This document shows, piece by piece, positions 35,044 through 41,723 of a stretch of 64,000 bases of DNA. The translations under genes and the position numbers were made by a program. The stretch's first letter is position 1. Every line of letters begins with the position of its first letter. This DNA comes from Phycisphaerales bacterium. GTDB lineage: Bacteria > Planctomycetota > Phycisphaerae > Phycisphaerales > UBA1924. The notes under the pieces were generated by a model, which ran no database searches, had not been told where the DNA came from, and saw nothing but the letters and a program-made list of their open reading frames with translations. The stretch is from contig JAEPOJ010000005.1 of the NCBI GenBank assembly GCA_017642965.1, positions 58,721 to 122,720 of the forward strand, in the 5' to 3' direction.

Positions 35044-35134
35044 AGGCCAGAGGACGGGCTTCTTGTGGAAGCCGCCGTAACTCTGGCGCGAATCCTCGAC
35101 CGCCTCACGGATGACCGCCGCTGAGGAATGAGGA

Positions 35135-35542
35135 ATGAACGAACTGACCCGACGAGCCGACGACTTGATCGAACGGCATATTGGCGCACGCACGCCGCTT
35201 TCGCAGGAGACTATTGAGGTTCTTCGCGAGTTGCGAGACGCAGCCGAGCCCGATCTATCGGCGCCCCACTACACCCTGACCCAGCGTGAGCGGGTCGCAA
35301 TGGAACTCCGTGTCCCGGAATCCGGCACTGACTGGATTGACGAGATGATCCGGAAGAGCCGACGCGATCGACTCATAGAGGCATCGCTGGCGGGGTTCTC
35401 GGCCAACCCCGGCTCTTCTGAGTGGAGTTATGAGCAGGCCGCTGAATACTCGATTAAGCAAGCAGATGAGGCAGTCAGGTTTGACGAACTCGCCGGTTCG
35501 ATGAACTACCCCGACGGCAAGCCGGAAGGGGGGCAGGCATGA
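35135..35542 (+). CDS. Phage hypothetical protein, first early gene
   Basis: 135 residues, helical and charged, without signal or membrane segment ('QRERVAMELRVPESGTDWID'). No family recognised. GAGGA seven bases upstream supports the start, and the stop overlaps the next gene (ATGA). The bases before it (to 35124) encode an open frame ending 'LARILDRLTDDRR' that crosses the attachment site; in the circular phage this may be the end of another gene. Confidence 0.65.
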   Translation: MNELTRRADDLIERHIGARTPLSQETIEVLRELRDAAEPDLSAPHYTLTQRERVAMELRVPESGTDWIDEMIRKSRRDRLIEASLAGFSANPGSSEWSYEQAAEYSIKQADEAVRFDELAGSMNYPDGKPEGGQA

Positions 35543-35751
35543 GTACCACAGGACGATACCGGGGCTGGGGCTGGGTGCGCAAGCCACACTCTGAGGTCTT
35601 TCACTCTAGCAACAACCGACCCTTCTACTTCATCCTTGACGAGAGCGGTTGTGACGTGACCGGCAACCACTTCGAGACACTACCAGAACTGCATGAGTTT
35701 ATAGACGAGTGCATTATGGAGGCCGGAATGACTGAAGGGGAGGTGTCGTAA
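35539..35751 (+). CDS. Phage hypothetical protein
   Basis: 70 residues, aromatic-rich ('WGWVRKPHSEVF', 'RPFYFILDESG') with an acidic C-terminal helix. Coupled to both neighbours by ATGA/TAATG overlaps. No known family. Confidence 0.6.
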   Translation: MSTTGRYRGWGWVRKPHSEVFHSSNNRPFYFILDESGCDVTGNHFETLPELHEFIDECIMEAGMTEGEVS

Positions 35752-35972
35752 TGTCGCACACACTCAGCGAGATCATCACCCAGAACCTCAACGGCTCAGA
35801 CCCGTTTGCCCGCACGACGATTACGAATGGGCAGGCGGTTCAGATCCGCGAATGGCTCGACGAAGCCGACTCGATCATCAACGGCGCTATCTGCAAGATC
35901 GACGACGGCTCGCCACACCACGCTCGCGGGATGCTTGACTCGCTACTCGGCGAGGCGGAGGTGACGCCATGA
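35751..35972 (+). CDS. Phage hypothetical protein
   Basis: 73 residues, soluble, helical ('VQIREWLDEADSIINGAICK'). Starts on the last base of the previous stop and overlaps the next start. No known family. Confidence 0.6.
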   Translation: MSHTLSEIITQNLNGSDPFARTTITNGQAVQIREWLDEADSIINGAICKIDDGSPHHARGMLDSLLGEAEVTP

Positions 35973-36601
35973 CATTCTACAGCCCAAAGCAAATCGACCA
36001 GTCTGAGCTTGAGAAGGCCATCAAAGTCATACTCGACGCTCCTGCAAAGGGCACCGACCCCAAGGCGGCGCTCCGATCTGTGCTCATTCGCAAGTGCGAT
36101 CATGACCAGAACGCCCGCCTTGATGTGCCCGAGTTCCTCAGTGGTTTGAGCAAGACGCTTGGATGCCTCATGGACGAGGCAGACCGCTTGGGGAACTGCT
36201 ACACGGACGGCGGCTTTGAACTCACAGACAACCCAGGATCTCTCTCTCTTTTCCGTACCCACCTAGAGGCGGGGGCGGGCTCCAACGGCGGGGGGTGTTC
36301 CTCTCTCCCCTCGTCGCTTGCGGGCCTGCCCCCGGCGATAGGGCGTCACATGCTGACGCGGTGGGAGACGGTGGACCGCGCCACTCGCAAGGCGCTTGAC
36401 CGTATGCGTTTCGACGGCGAGTACACGCTTGCTCAGGCGTTGGAGGAAGAGCTTGCTGACATGAACGCGATCGCTTCCGAGAACGCGGACGCGGCGAGCA
36501 ACGTGCTTGTGGTTGAGCAGGCGATTGCGGACAGCAAGGCACAGCCGCTTGTCCGCCTTGGGAACAAGGGGTACGAGACTGAGTTTGGGGGTGAGTTGTG
36601 A
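35969..36601 (+). CDS. Phage hypothetical protein, 210 aa
   Basis: A helical N-terminal half contains 'RKCDHDQNARLDVPEFLSGL', which looks like one EF-hand-type loop but is unproved. It is joined by a Gly/Ser-rich linker (around residue 100) to a second helical part ('RATRKALDRMRFDGEYTLAQ'). The linker region has unusual runs of C/T and G in the DNA. No known family; coupled at both ends. Confidence 0.6.
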   Translation: MTFYSPKQIDQSELEKAIKVILDAPAKGTDPKAALRSVLIRKCDHDQNARLDVPEFLSGLSKTLGCLMDEADRLGNCYTDGGFELTDNPGSLSLFRTHLEAGAGSNGGGCSSLPSSLAGLPPAIGRHMLTRWETVDRATRKALDRMRFDGEYTLAQALEEELADMNAIASENADAASNVLVVEQAIADSKAQPLVRLGNKGYETEFGGEL

Positions 36602-36825
36602 GAATCCTCATGATTCTTCTCTGGTGGTTTGGTGTCTACGACTCAAACTCTGTCTGGGACGGTTGGATATGGCCCCTGCTCGGGTGGTTGTTTATGCCTC
36701 GCCTGCTGATGACTCTATCGCTCTGGCGACTGTTCCCGGATAGCGGCGCAGACGGCGCTTGGGTTGCAACTATGTGCATCATGGGATTCCTTGATGCTGT
36801 GGCGTGGACCGGGGGTGAGTCATGA
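36598..36825 (+). CDS. Small phage membrane protein
   Basis: 75 residues, Trp-rich, with two or three hydrophobic segments ('ILMILLWWFGVY', 'IWPLLGWLFMPRLLMTLSLW'). GTG start overlaps the previous stop (GTGA). Role unknown. Confidence 0.55.
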   Translation: MRILMILLWWFGVYDSNSVWDGWIWPLLGWLFMPRLLMTLSLWRLFPDSGADGAWVATMCIMGFLDAVAWTGGES

Positions 36826-37118
36826 GCGGTGCATACCCCCCCGACGTCCACCCATCCGACATCGACCGCATCGACGAGCCCGCAACACGGCACGATCGGT
36901 TCACGCTCAGTCCAACGCAGTTGCGATCGGCAATCGCCGCATCAATCGACCGGCAGCGGAACCCGCGTACCAAGTCCAACGGCGTGCCGTTCGGCGTGTG
37001 GTGCATGGATCTGAGGGAAGGGGCGATGCTGGATCAGGACAAGCTTCGTGAGATTTACGAGCAGGACAACACGCCCGATTGGGCGGATGACATTGTGAGA
37101 GGTTACAGCGATGAGTAA
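36822..37118 (+). CDS. Phage hypothetical protein
   Basis: 98 residues, soluble and polar; the middle is basic ('ASIDRQRNPRTKSNGVP') and the C-terminus acidic. ATGA coupling to the previous gene and an 8-base overlap with the next. No known family. Confidence 0.6.
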   Translation: MSGAYPPDVHPSDIDRIDEPATRHDRFTLSPTQLRSAIAASIDRQRNPRTKSNGVPFGVWCMDLREGAMLDQDKLREIYEQDNTPDWADDIVRGYSDE

Positions 37119-37428
37119 GACAGAGCATACACCGGGGCCGTGGAGCATACATCACACAGAGCCGCGTAGTGGCGAAGTTGCCGTTGTGTACTGCACAACT
37201 ACTGGATATGTAAACATATGTGGTGCAAGCGACCGTGAATGGAGCAATTCTATCAACGATGCCAACGCCCACCTGATCGCCGCCGCGCCTGATCTGTACG
37301 AGGCAGCATACGAAGCACTCGAAGACATGCAGGCAGTCCGGCATTCGTGTGGCACATACGAACTACAGGGCACTGTCGAAAAGTTGACAGCCGCCCTCGC
37401 CAAAGCACGCGGGGAGGCCACGCCATGA
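37111..37428 (+). CDS. Phage protein of the HTPGPW...LIAAAPDLYEA type
   Basis: 105 residues. It begins 'EHTPGPWSIHHTE' and has the central 'ANAHLIAAAPDLYEAAYEAL' helix. This combination recurs in many phage and prophage genomes as a family of unknown function. ATGA-coupled to the following tiny membrane gene. Confidence 0.75.
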   Translation: MSKTEHTPGPWSIHHTEPRSGEVAVVYCTTTGYVNICGASDREWSNSINDANAHLIAAAPDLYEAAYEALEDMQAVRHSCGTYELQGTVEKLTAALAKARGEATP

Positions 37429-37532
37429 GCAAGGCAAGCAAATCCAGGCTTGTGATCTGGCTAGACATCGCAATCGGATTCCTCATCATCGCGGGCGTTG
37501 TGCTCGCACTCATGGCCGCAGTTGGACCATGA
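37425..37532 (+). CDS. Tiny single-TM phage protein, 35 aa
   Basis: A basic N-terminus and one membrane helix ('LDIAIGFLIIAGVVLALMAA'). It overlaps the stop of the preceding gene (ATGA). It is short, but its start context and hydrophobic pattern support it. Confidence 0.5.
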   Translation: MSKASKSRLVIWLDIAIGFLIIAGVVLALMAAVGP

Positions 37533-37570
37533 CCATTCCGCTCCGGCGAGTAAGCCGGGCGAACCCCCGG

Positions 37571-37598
37571 CGCGGTCTCCCCGCCGCGTCGGATTTTT
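37571..37598 (+). terminator. Terminator-like hairpin with GCGTCGGATTT tail, copy 1
   Basis: CGCGG, eight bases, CCGCG, then TCGGATTTTTC. It shares this structure and tail with the element at 37908, and lies between the 35-aa membrane gene and the gene at 37628. Confidence 0.5.
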
Positions 37599-37627
37599 CA
37601 ACACCACGCTCAAGCGAAAGGGAAGAC

Positions 37628-37900
37628 ATGAGCAAAGCAATCACATTTGAAGTATGCACCGGCGACATGCCCACAAACCAAAGCAGCCACAATCGCAAGA
37701 AAGGAAGCGGTCGATACGAACCCGTACTTGATCGCCTTGTCGCCAACCCGGAATCATGGGTGAAGGTTGGCCCCTTCGTTAACAAGAAGGTTGCGACCAC
37801 CAACTGCGCCAATCTTTACTCCGCCGCCAAGCGCCGGGGCATTCGGGTTCGTTGCAGCATTATGCCTGATTTTCATATCCACGCCTGCATGAAAGCTTGA
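37628..37900 (+). CDS. Basic phage protein, 90 aa
   Basis: Starts at an ATG preceded by AAGGGA; the upstream in-frame ATG at 37529 would read through the hairpin region and is rejected. The product is Lys/Arg/Asn-rich ('NQSSHNRKKGSGRYEPVLD', 'AAKRRGIRVRCSIM') and may bind nucleic acid. No known family. Confidence 0.6.
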   Translation: MSKAITFEVCTGDMPTNQSSHNRKKGSGRYEPVLDRLVANPESWVKVGPFVNKKVATTNCANLYSAAKRRGIRVRCSIMPDFHIHACMKA

Positions 37901-37907
37901 CCCTCGT

Positions 37908-37994
37908 CGCGGGTCGAAAGTCCCGCGTCGGATTTCTTGTGCGTGTCTTGCAACCACCGTACAGGTCTACGCACAGTGCCCCGCGTTGGGGCAC
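37908..37994 (+). terminator. Terminator-like hairpins with alternative pairing, copy 2
   Basis: CGCGGG, eight bases, CCCGCG, then TCGGATTTCTT (37908-37937). The 5' arm can instead pair as GACCC (37899-37903) with GGGTC (37911-37915), so two mutually exclusive hairpins are possible. A second perfect hairpin GTGCCCC-GCGTT-GGGGCAC follows at 37976-37994. Confidence 0.45.
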
Positions 37995-38079
37995 GAACCA
38001 CAAGCCGTGAGTGTGTTGTTCAACCACGGTCCCCTGTCGCGGCACGCAGCGGCGGCAGGGATTTGAAAGGAGATACGAC

Positions 38080-38394
38080 ATGGACAACTACGAGAATGAA
38101 TACGCACCGCCGGGGATGCCCCAAACTAAGAGGATAACCGTCTGTCAGACCGCGTCAGATCATGTGCAGAGACTCAAGGCACTCGTGAATGTATTTGACG
38201 ATCACGCCAAGTCCATCAATCACAGGGCGAATGTTCTATTGGGCGATGGGGGCGTGTGCTACGCAGAGAAAGCGTGTGCAGATGGCGAACCCGAGGACCG
38301 CGCCGCTCCCGGCCCGCTGTTGGAGATGGGCGTCTTGATCGACCAACTCACCAACGTATCCGAGCGGATGGAAAAGGCGATCAGCAAGTTCTGA
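38080..38394 (+). CDS. Phage hypothetical protein, coiled-coil tail
   Basis: 104 residues. AAAGGAG precedes the ATG. The N-terminus is acidic and aromatic; the rest is helical ('ASDHVQRLKALVNVFDDHAK', 'IDQLTNVSERMEKAISKF'). No known family. It has its own strong ribosome-binding site and is not coupled to the preceding gene. Confidence 0.65.
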   Translation: MDNYENEYAPPGMPQTKRITVCQTASDHVQRLKALVNVFDDHAKSINHRANVLLGDGGVCYAEKACADGEPEDRAAPGPLLEMGVLIDQLTNVSERMEKAISKF

Positions 38395-38403
38395 ACTAAC
38401 CCA

Positions 38404-38437
38404 CCCCGCCCGCCCCTGATGAGATGCGGGGGCGGGG
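38404..38437 (+). other. GC-rich intergenic hairpin within AACTAACCCACCCCGCCCG repeat, copy 1
   Basis: CCCCGCCC pairs with GGGCGGGG across an 18-base interior. The left arm belongs to a sequence (from about 38394) repeated at 38822. No T-run follows; TTGAAAGGAG starts directly after it. Confidence 0.5.
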
Positions 38438-38455
38438 GTTGAAAGGAGAATGCGA

Positions 38456-38827
38456 ATGAAACGAGAAGACCTATGGGCTCTTAGCACGCTCATCATCATC
38501 GCCGTCGTGTGCGTGGTCGCGTGGTTTGCGCTCATGCCCAGATACCGCGTCTGGTCCCAGCAGATGCGGGGTAAAGCGGAGCTCGCCAGAGCAGAGCAGA
38601 ATCGGCAAATCGCCATACGCGAGGCCGAGGCCGCAAAGGAGTCTGAGATCCTGCGGGCTCAGGGCGTCGCAGAGGCCAACGAGATCATCAGTGACTCGCT
38701 CAAGGGCAAGACCGAGTATCTCACCTACCTGTGGATTCAGGGGCTTCACGACGGGAACAGCGAAGTGATTTACGTCCCGACCGAAAGCAACCTCCCCATC
38801 CTTGAGGCAGGGCGCGCGATCAACTAA
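38456..38827 (+). CDS. Phage membrane protein resembling the prohibitin/band-7 C-terminal tail
   Basis: 123 residues. One N-terminal membrane helix ('TLIIIAVVCVVAWFALM') is followed by an Ala/Glu/Arg coiled coil ('QNRQIAIREAEAAKESEILR', 'AQGVAEANEIISDSLKG') and an end 'YLTYLWIQGLHDG...IYVPTESNLPILEAG'. The coiled coil and ending match the tail of band-7/prohibitin proteins, but the SPFH domain between membrane helix and coiled coil is absent. ATG 38456 has AAGGAG seven bases upstream; ATG 38450 is too close. In cells, such proteins scaffold membranes and modulate FtsH; a phage version may intercept that host complex. Confidence 0.7.
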   Translation: MKREDLWALSTLIIIAVVCVVAWFALMPRYRVWSQQMRGKAELARAEQNRQIAIREAEAAKESEILRAQGVAEANEIISDSLKGKTEYLTYLWIQGLHDGNSEVIYVPTESNLPILEAGRAIN

Positions 38828-38833
38828 CCCACC

Positions 38834-38851
38834 CCGCCCGGAAACGGGCGG
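38834..38851 (+). other. GAAA-tetraloop hairpin within AACTAACCCACCCCGCCCG repeat, copy 2
   Basis: CCGCCCG-GAAA-CGGGCGG is a perfect 7-bp stem with a GNRA loop, ten bases before the GGAGG of the next gene. The 19 bases from 38822 repeat those at about 38395. Confidence 0.55.
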
Positions 38852-38870
38852 ATTGGACTTGGAGGCATGG

Positions 38871-39737
38871 ATGCTCATTGACCCAGACTTCTTTGACCAC
38901 TGGCGAACACGAATGCTGGTTGACCTGCTCAACGACGAATGCGCGCCGATCTACCTCATGCGGCTGTGGGCACACTGCCAGCTTCGCAAGGCCGATCGGT
39001 TCAAGCTCCCGGCGTCGGCGCTGAAAGCGATCTGCCGCTATCAGGGGGACGCTGACGAGTTCGAGCGGGCCATGATCGAAAGCGGATGGGCGGAACGCAA
39101 CGGTTCCGAGATCATCGCTACCGGCTGGGCAGAGCGGAACGCCAAGCTTGTCAAGGCATGGGAGAACGGCGGCAAAGGCGGTCGCCCGAAAACCCAACGG
39201 AAACCCAAGCGTAACCCAACGGAAACCCACGAGGAACCCACGGCTAACCCAACGGGAACCCAAACTCAAATTGGGTTAACCCACGAGAAACCAATAGGAT
39301 TAGATAAGACAGGAGAGGATGAAGACAAAGAGAACGCTGCGCGTTCTTGTCTCGACGGCGAAACGCCGCCTCAACACGAACCGCCCAAATCTGCCATGAA
39401 GCGAGCCACCCCCGTCAAGTGGGACGGGGAGCACGGGTTCATTGCGTGCTCGTTCCGCCGATTGCAGTGGGCGAAGGCGTACCCGCTCGTGGATCTGACC
39501 CACGAACTCGACAAGGCGCACGCCTGGTACATCGACAACCCCGGCAAGCGCAAACGAAACCACGCCCGCTTTCTCGGCAACTGGCTCTCGAACGCACAGG
39601 AGCGTGCGGAGCAGGACGCGAAGGCGGGCAAGCGAACTGGCGGCCACCTGAACGACCAGTACACGATCCAACCGGACGACCCGAACGACAACCCGCTCGC
39701 GAAGGCGCGGGCACAGCAGGCGAGGAATGCAGGATGA
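38871..39737 (+). CDS. Phage replication initiator/replisome organiser-like protein with internal iterons
   Basis: 288 residues. The N-terminal 100 residues look like a winged-helix domain of the kind in phage replication proteins ('DPDFFDHWRTRMLVDLLNDE', 'LMRLWAHCQLRKADRFKLPA'). A low-complexity linker (about 105-145, rich in Asn, Pro, Thr, Lys) is encoded by tandem 11-bp DNA repeats. The C-terminal part resembles other phage initiators ('FRRLQWAKAYP', 'RNHARFLGNWLSNAQ'). In lambda O-type initiators the origin iterons lie inside the gene, as here. It is followed by a DnaC-like loader two genes on. The GGAGG before ATG 38871 fixes the start. A direct homologue cannot be named from sequence alone. 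Confidence 0.72.
   Translation: MLIDPDFFDHWRTRMLVDLLNDECAPIYLMRLWAHCQLRKADRFKLPASALKAICRYQGDADEFERAMIESGWAERNGSEIIATGWAERNAKLVKAWENGGKGGRPKTQRKPKRNPTETHEEPTANPTGTQTQIGLTHEKPIGLDKTGEDEDKENAARSCLDGETPPQHEPPKSAMKRATPVKWDGEHGFIACSFRRLQWAKAYPLVDLTHELDKAHAWYIDNPGKRKRNHARFLGNWLSNAQERAEQDAKAGKRTGGHLNDQYTIQPDDPNDNPLAKARAQQARNAG
39191..39267. repeat. Seven tandem 11-bp iterons, candidate phage replication origin
   Basis: Seven consecutive 11-base units all begin AACCCA: units at 39191, 39202, 39213, 39224, 39235, 39246 and 39257. Three of the seven read AACCCAACGGR. The period is one helical turn and not a multiple of three, so selection is on DNA, not on the encoded peptide. A palindrome TGGGTTAACCCA follows at 39272-39283 and then an A+T-richer stretch to about 39315, suitable for unwinding. 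Confidence 0.8.
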
Positions 39738-40093
39738 GACGCAGTTACGAATGGATTCAATCACTCAAGCCGGGCGATGAAGTCGCCATTGTGAGGGGGG
39801 CGGGCATGGGCCGGGGCGCATGGCTGCACACGGTCGAACGCCTTACCAAGACGCTGGTTGTCGTAGACGGGCACAAGTTCCGGAAGCGGGATGGCCTTGA
39901 GCCGGGATCAAATGCCTGGGGCAGCCGAAGGATCAGTAAGCCCGAAGATGTCGCCGATTTCATCGAGGAGACCAAGATTAACGAGGCGCAGAGCCTGGTG
40001 CGATACAGGGTTGAGCGAGACTACAGCAAACTCACGCTCGACCAGTGCGAGGCGATCAGGGGCATCCTCGAAGGTGTGGAGGCATCCTCATGA
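39734..40093 (+). CDS. Phage hypothetical protein, KOW/SH3-like start
   Basis: 119 residues. 'LKPGDEVAIVRGAGMGRGAW' and 'VVVDGHKFRKRDG' suggest a small beta-barrel; the C-terminal half is helical ('KLTLDQCEAIRGILEGVEAS'). ATGA overlaps couple it to the initiator upstream and the ATPase downstream, so it may belong to the replication module. No family recognised. Confidence 0.65.
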   Translation: MRRSYEWIQSLKPGDEVAIVRGAGMGRGAWLHTVERLTKTLVVVDGHKFRKRDGLEPGSNAWGSRRISKPEDVADFIEETKINEAQSLVRYRVERDYSKLTLDQCEAIRGILEGVEASS

Positions 40094-40692
40094 CCCCCAC
40101 CCTCTCCCCAAACCACACCCCAGAGGCACGCGCTACGCCAATCGAACGGGCGATCGCACACGAGTTCCCGTTCAAGCACTGCAACAGACTCGCAGAGCCG
40201 GGGTTCAAGTGGAACCGGCACCAAGCACAAGTGATCCGCCAAGCGCAGGTCATCATCGACCACGGCGGCATGGTGGTCGTGCAGGGCGTGTTCGGCAACG
40301 GCAAGACCCAGATTGGAGCACGGTTCGGGTGCCAGTGGTTCAAGGAACTGCGGCGCGGCCCGTCGCCGCGATACTTTGTGAGCATCGAACTGCTCGACGC
40401 GCACCGCGACTCATACGGCGAGAAGCACGAATCACCGATGGTGCAAGCGGAATCGTGCGGCCTGCTTGTGCTTGATGACCTGCGCGTACCGACTGGCAAG
40501 ACCGACCACGACTATGAGCAGTTGAACAAGATGCTGGACATTCGCTACCGATCGGAACGCCCCACGCTGATCCTTACGAATCTCGGTGACGCTGGCCTGA
40601 ACAGCGTGCTCGGCGAAAAGACAATCGACCGGATCAGCGACGGCGGCGCCCTGATCGAACTGCAAGGGAAGTCGATGAGGGGGGTGGCATGA
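40090..40692 (+). CDS. DnaC/IstB-like helicase-loader ATPase
   Basis: 200 residues. Walker A 'VVQGVFGNGKTQIG' (about residue 75), Walker B 'GLLVLDDLRV' (about 128), sensor 1 'TLILTNLG' and a likely arginine-finger 'KTIDRISDGG' are in AAA+ order. It lacks a long N-terminal helicase-binding domain but has 'FKHCNRLAEPGFKWNRHQAQ' there. Phage loaders of this type place the host replicative helicase at the origin. Coupled by ATGA at both ends to its neighbours in the replication module. Confidence 0.85.
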   Translation: MTPTLSPNHTPEARATPIERAIAHEFPFKHCNRLAEPGFKWNRHQAQVIRQAQVIIDHGGMVVVQGVFGNGKTQIGARFGCQWFKELRRGPSPRYFVSIELLDAHRDSYGEKHESPMVQAESCGLLVLDDLRVPTGKTDHDYEQLNKMLDIRYRSERPTLILTNLGDAGLNSVLGEKTIDRISDGGALIELQGKSMRGVA

Positions 40693-41084
40693 GCACCCAA
40701 CCCCTCAACCCCGAAATCATCCGGGCGCTCGTGCTCGACGACTGCAACGTGACGCTCTCGGATCTCATGGGCAACATGCGGGGCGGACGCATCGTGTTCG
40801 CTCGATCGGTTATCGCCGTGGTGCTACGCGACCACACCGAGCTTTCGTACCCGGAGATCGGCAAGCTGATCGGCAAGCGTCATTCGACGATCATCGACGC
40901 CGAGAACCGGCTGCGTGCGGGCGACCACGACACCGATGCGTGCGTGATCTTGGGTTGCGATACGACGGCGATGGATTACGCGAACTACGTGTGGGTTCGC
41001 GCAGACGAGAAATCGAAGGTTTACCACGACGACAGGGCGAGGTTATACCGGCTCGGTGATGGGCCGGGGAAAGGGGCGGCTTGA
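40689..41084 (+). CDS. Stand-alone DnaA domain IV-like DNA-binding protein
   Basis: 131 residues. Residues 30-75 match the C-terminal DnaA domain: 'FARSVIAVVLRDHTELSYPE', then 'IGKLIGKRHSTIIDAENRL', which corresponds to the DnaA signature in which 'GxRDHSTVxxA' contacts DnaA boxes. AAA+ and DnaB-binding domains are absent. It should bind specific DNA sites such as the origin iterons or DnaA boxes. It is next to a DnaC-like loader and two genes from the iteron-bearing gene, so it probably helps initiate phage replication or competes with host DnaA. Confidence 0.82.
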   Translation: MSTQPLNPEIIRALVLDDCNVTLSDLMGNMRGGRIVFARSVIAVVLRDHTELSYPEIGKLIGKRHSTIIDAENRLRAGDHDTDACVILGCDTTAMDYANYVWVRADEKSKVYHDDRARLYRLGDGPGKGAA

Positions 41085-41085
41085 G

Positions 41086-41310
41086 ATGAGAGCACCACGA
41101 TTTACGCGACGGCTTCGCTATCGCTACTGGCTGGCGATGATCCCGGCTGGCGACGACACACGGGTAGAGGTCATTCGCAAGTGGCCACCACTGAGCAGGT
41201 CGCCAAAGCCGCCTCGTGTTGGATGCGGCACCGTTGAGGGACCGTTCACGAAAGAGCAGGCAATGAAGGCATTCCGATCGGTGACGACTGTGGTAGGGGG
41301 TAAGGTGTGA
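41086..41310 (+). CDS. Small basic phage protein
   Basis: 74 residues, Arg-rich N-terminus ('MRAPRFTRRLRYRYWLAMIP'), then a Pro-rich middle and a short helix. Its ATG overlaps no stop but follows by one base. No known family. Confidence 0.55.
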   Translation: MRAPRFTRRLRYRYWLAMIPAGDDTRVEVIRKWPPLSRSPKPPRVGCGTVEGPFTKEQAMKAFRSVTTVVGGKV

Positions 41311-41498
41311 AACGGATCGACTTACTACCGCTGCTGCTTTACCTGATCCTGCTTTGGCCGATCGCCGTGTTTCAATACCGAATCCGCGATTATCGCACGC
41401 CGTTCAGCGTGGTGATGATCTGGGCCGTATTCGCGTGGGTTCTGAACATGACGTGGATCATCGGCATTCTTATCGCCTTTAACGCAGTCAGGGGGTAG
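41307..41498 (+). CDS. Small phage membrane protein, two TM helices
   Basis: 63 residues with hydrophobic stretches 'LLPLLLYLILLWPIAVFQY' and 'FSVVMIWAVFAWVLNMTW' plus a third partial one. GTG start overlaps the previous stop (GTGA). Unknown function. Confidence 0.55.
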   Translation: MKRIDLLPLLLYLILLWPIAVFQYRIRDYRTPFSVVMIWAVFAWVLNMTWIIGILIAFNAVRG

Positions 41499-41501
41499 CT
41501 G

Positions 41502-41723
41502 ATGGGACTTCGCTGGAGAAAAGACGGGCGGCTCATGTGCGCCGCGATGACCAAGGAAGAACCGGGCGACGTGTATTTCGACGACGACCAGCTCTACTAC
41601 ATGAGTCAGCGAGGCGTGATCTTCGCAGACCCAGACCACTCTGAGAACGCACTTTGGCACTGGGCGGGTCAGGTCATACCAGACTGGAACGCGATGAGGA
41701 GTCAGCATGAAAACGGCAGTTAA
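41502..41723 (+). CDS. Phage hypothetical protein
   Basis: 73 residues, soluble, aromatic/acidic ('EEPGDVYFDDDQLYYMSQRG', 'NALWHWAGQVIP'). This pattern looks like small phage proteins of unknown role. Overlaps the next gene by 17 bases. Confidence 0.6.
   Translation: MGLRWRKDGRLMCAAMTKEEPGDVYFDDDQLYYMSQRGVIFADPDHSENALWHWAGQVIPDWNAMRSQHENGS

Noticed and set aside
34995-35120. A complete tRNA or tmRNA gene on the minus strand
   Set aside because: The 5' acceptor strand and D-arm are absent upstream, so only the 3' half is present.
37529-37627. Longer form of the gene at 37628 starting at ATG 37529
   Set aside because: The extra segment is low-complexity, Arg/Pro-rich, overlaps a hairpin, and lacks a Shine-Dalgarno site, while ATG 37628 has one.
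39191-39283. Repeats as a possible CRISPR array
   Set aside because: Units are 11 bases in direct tandem with no unique spacers of 25-40 bases and lie in a coding gene; they fit iterons.
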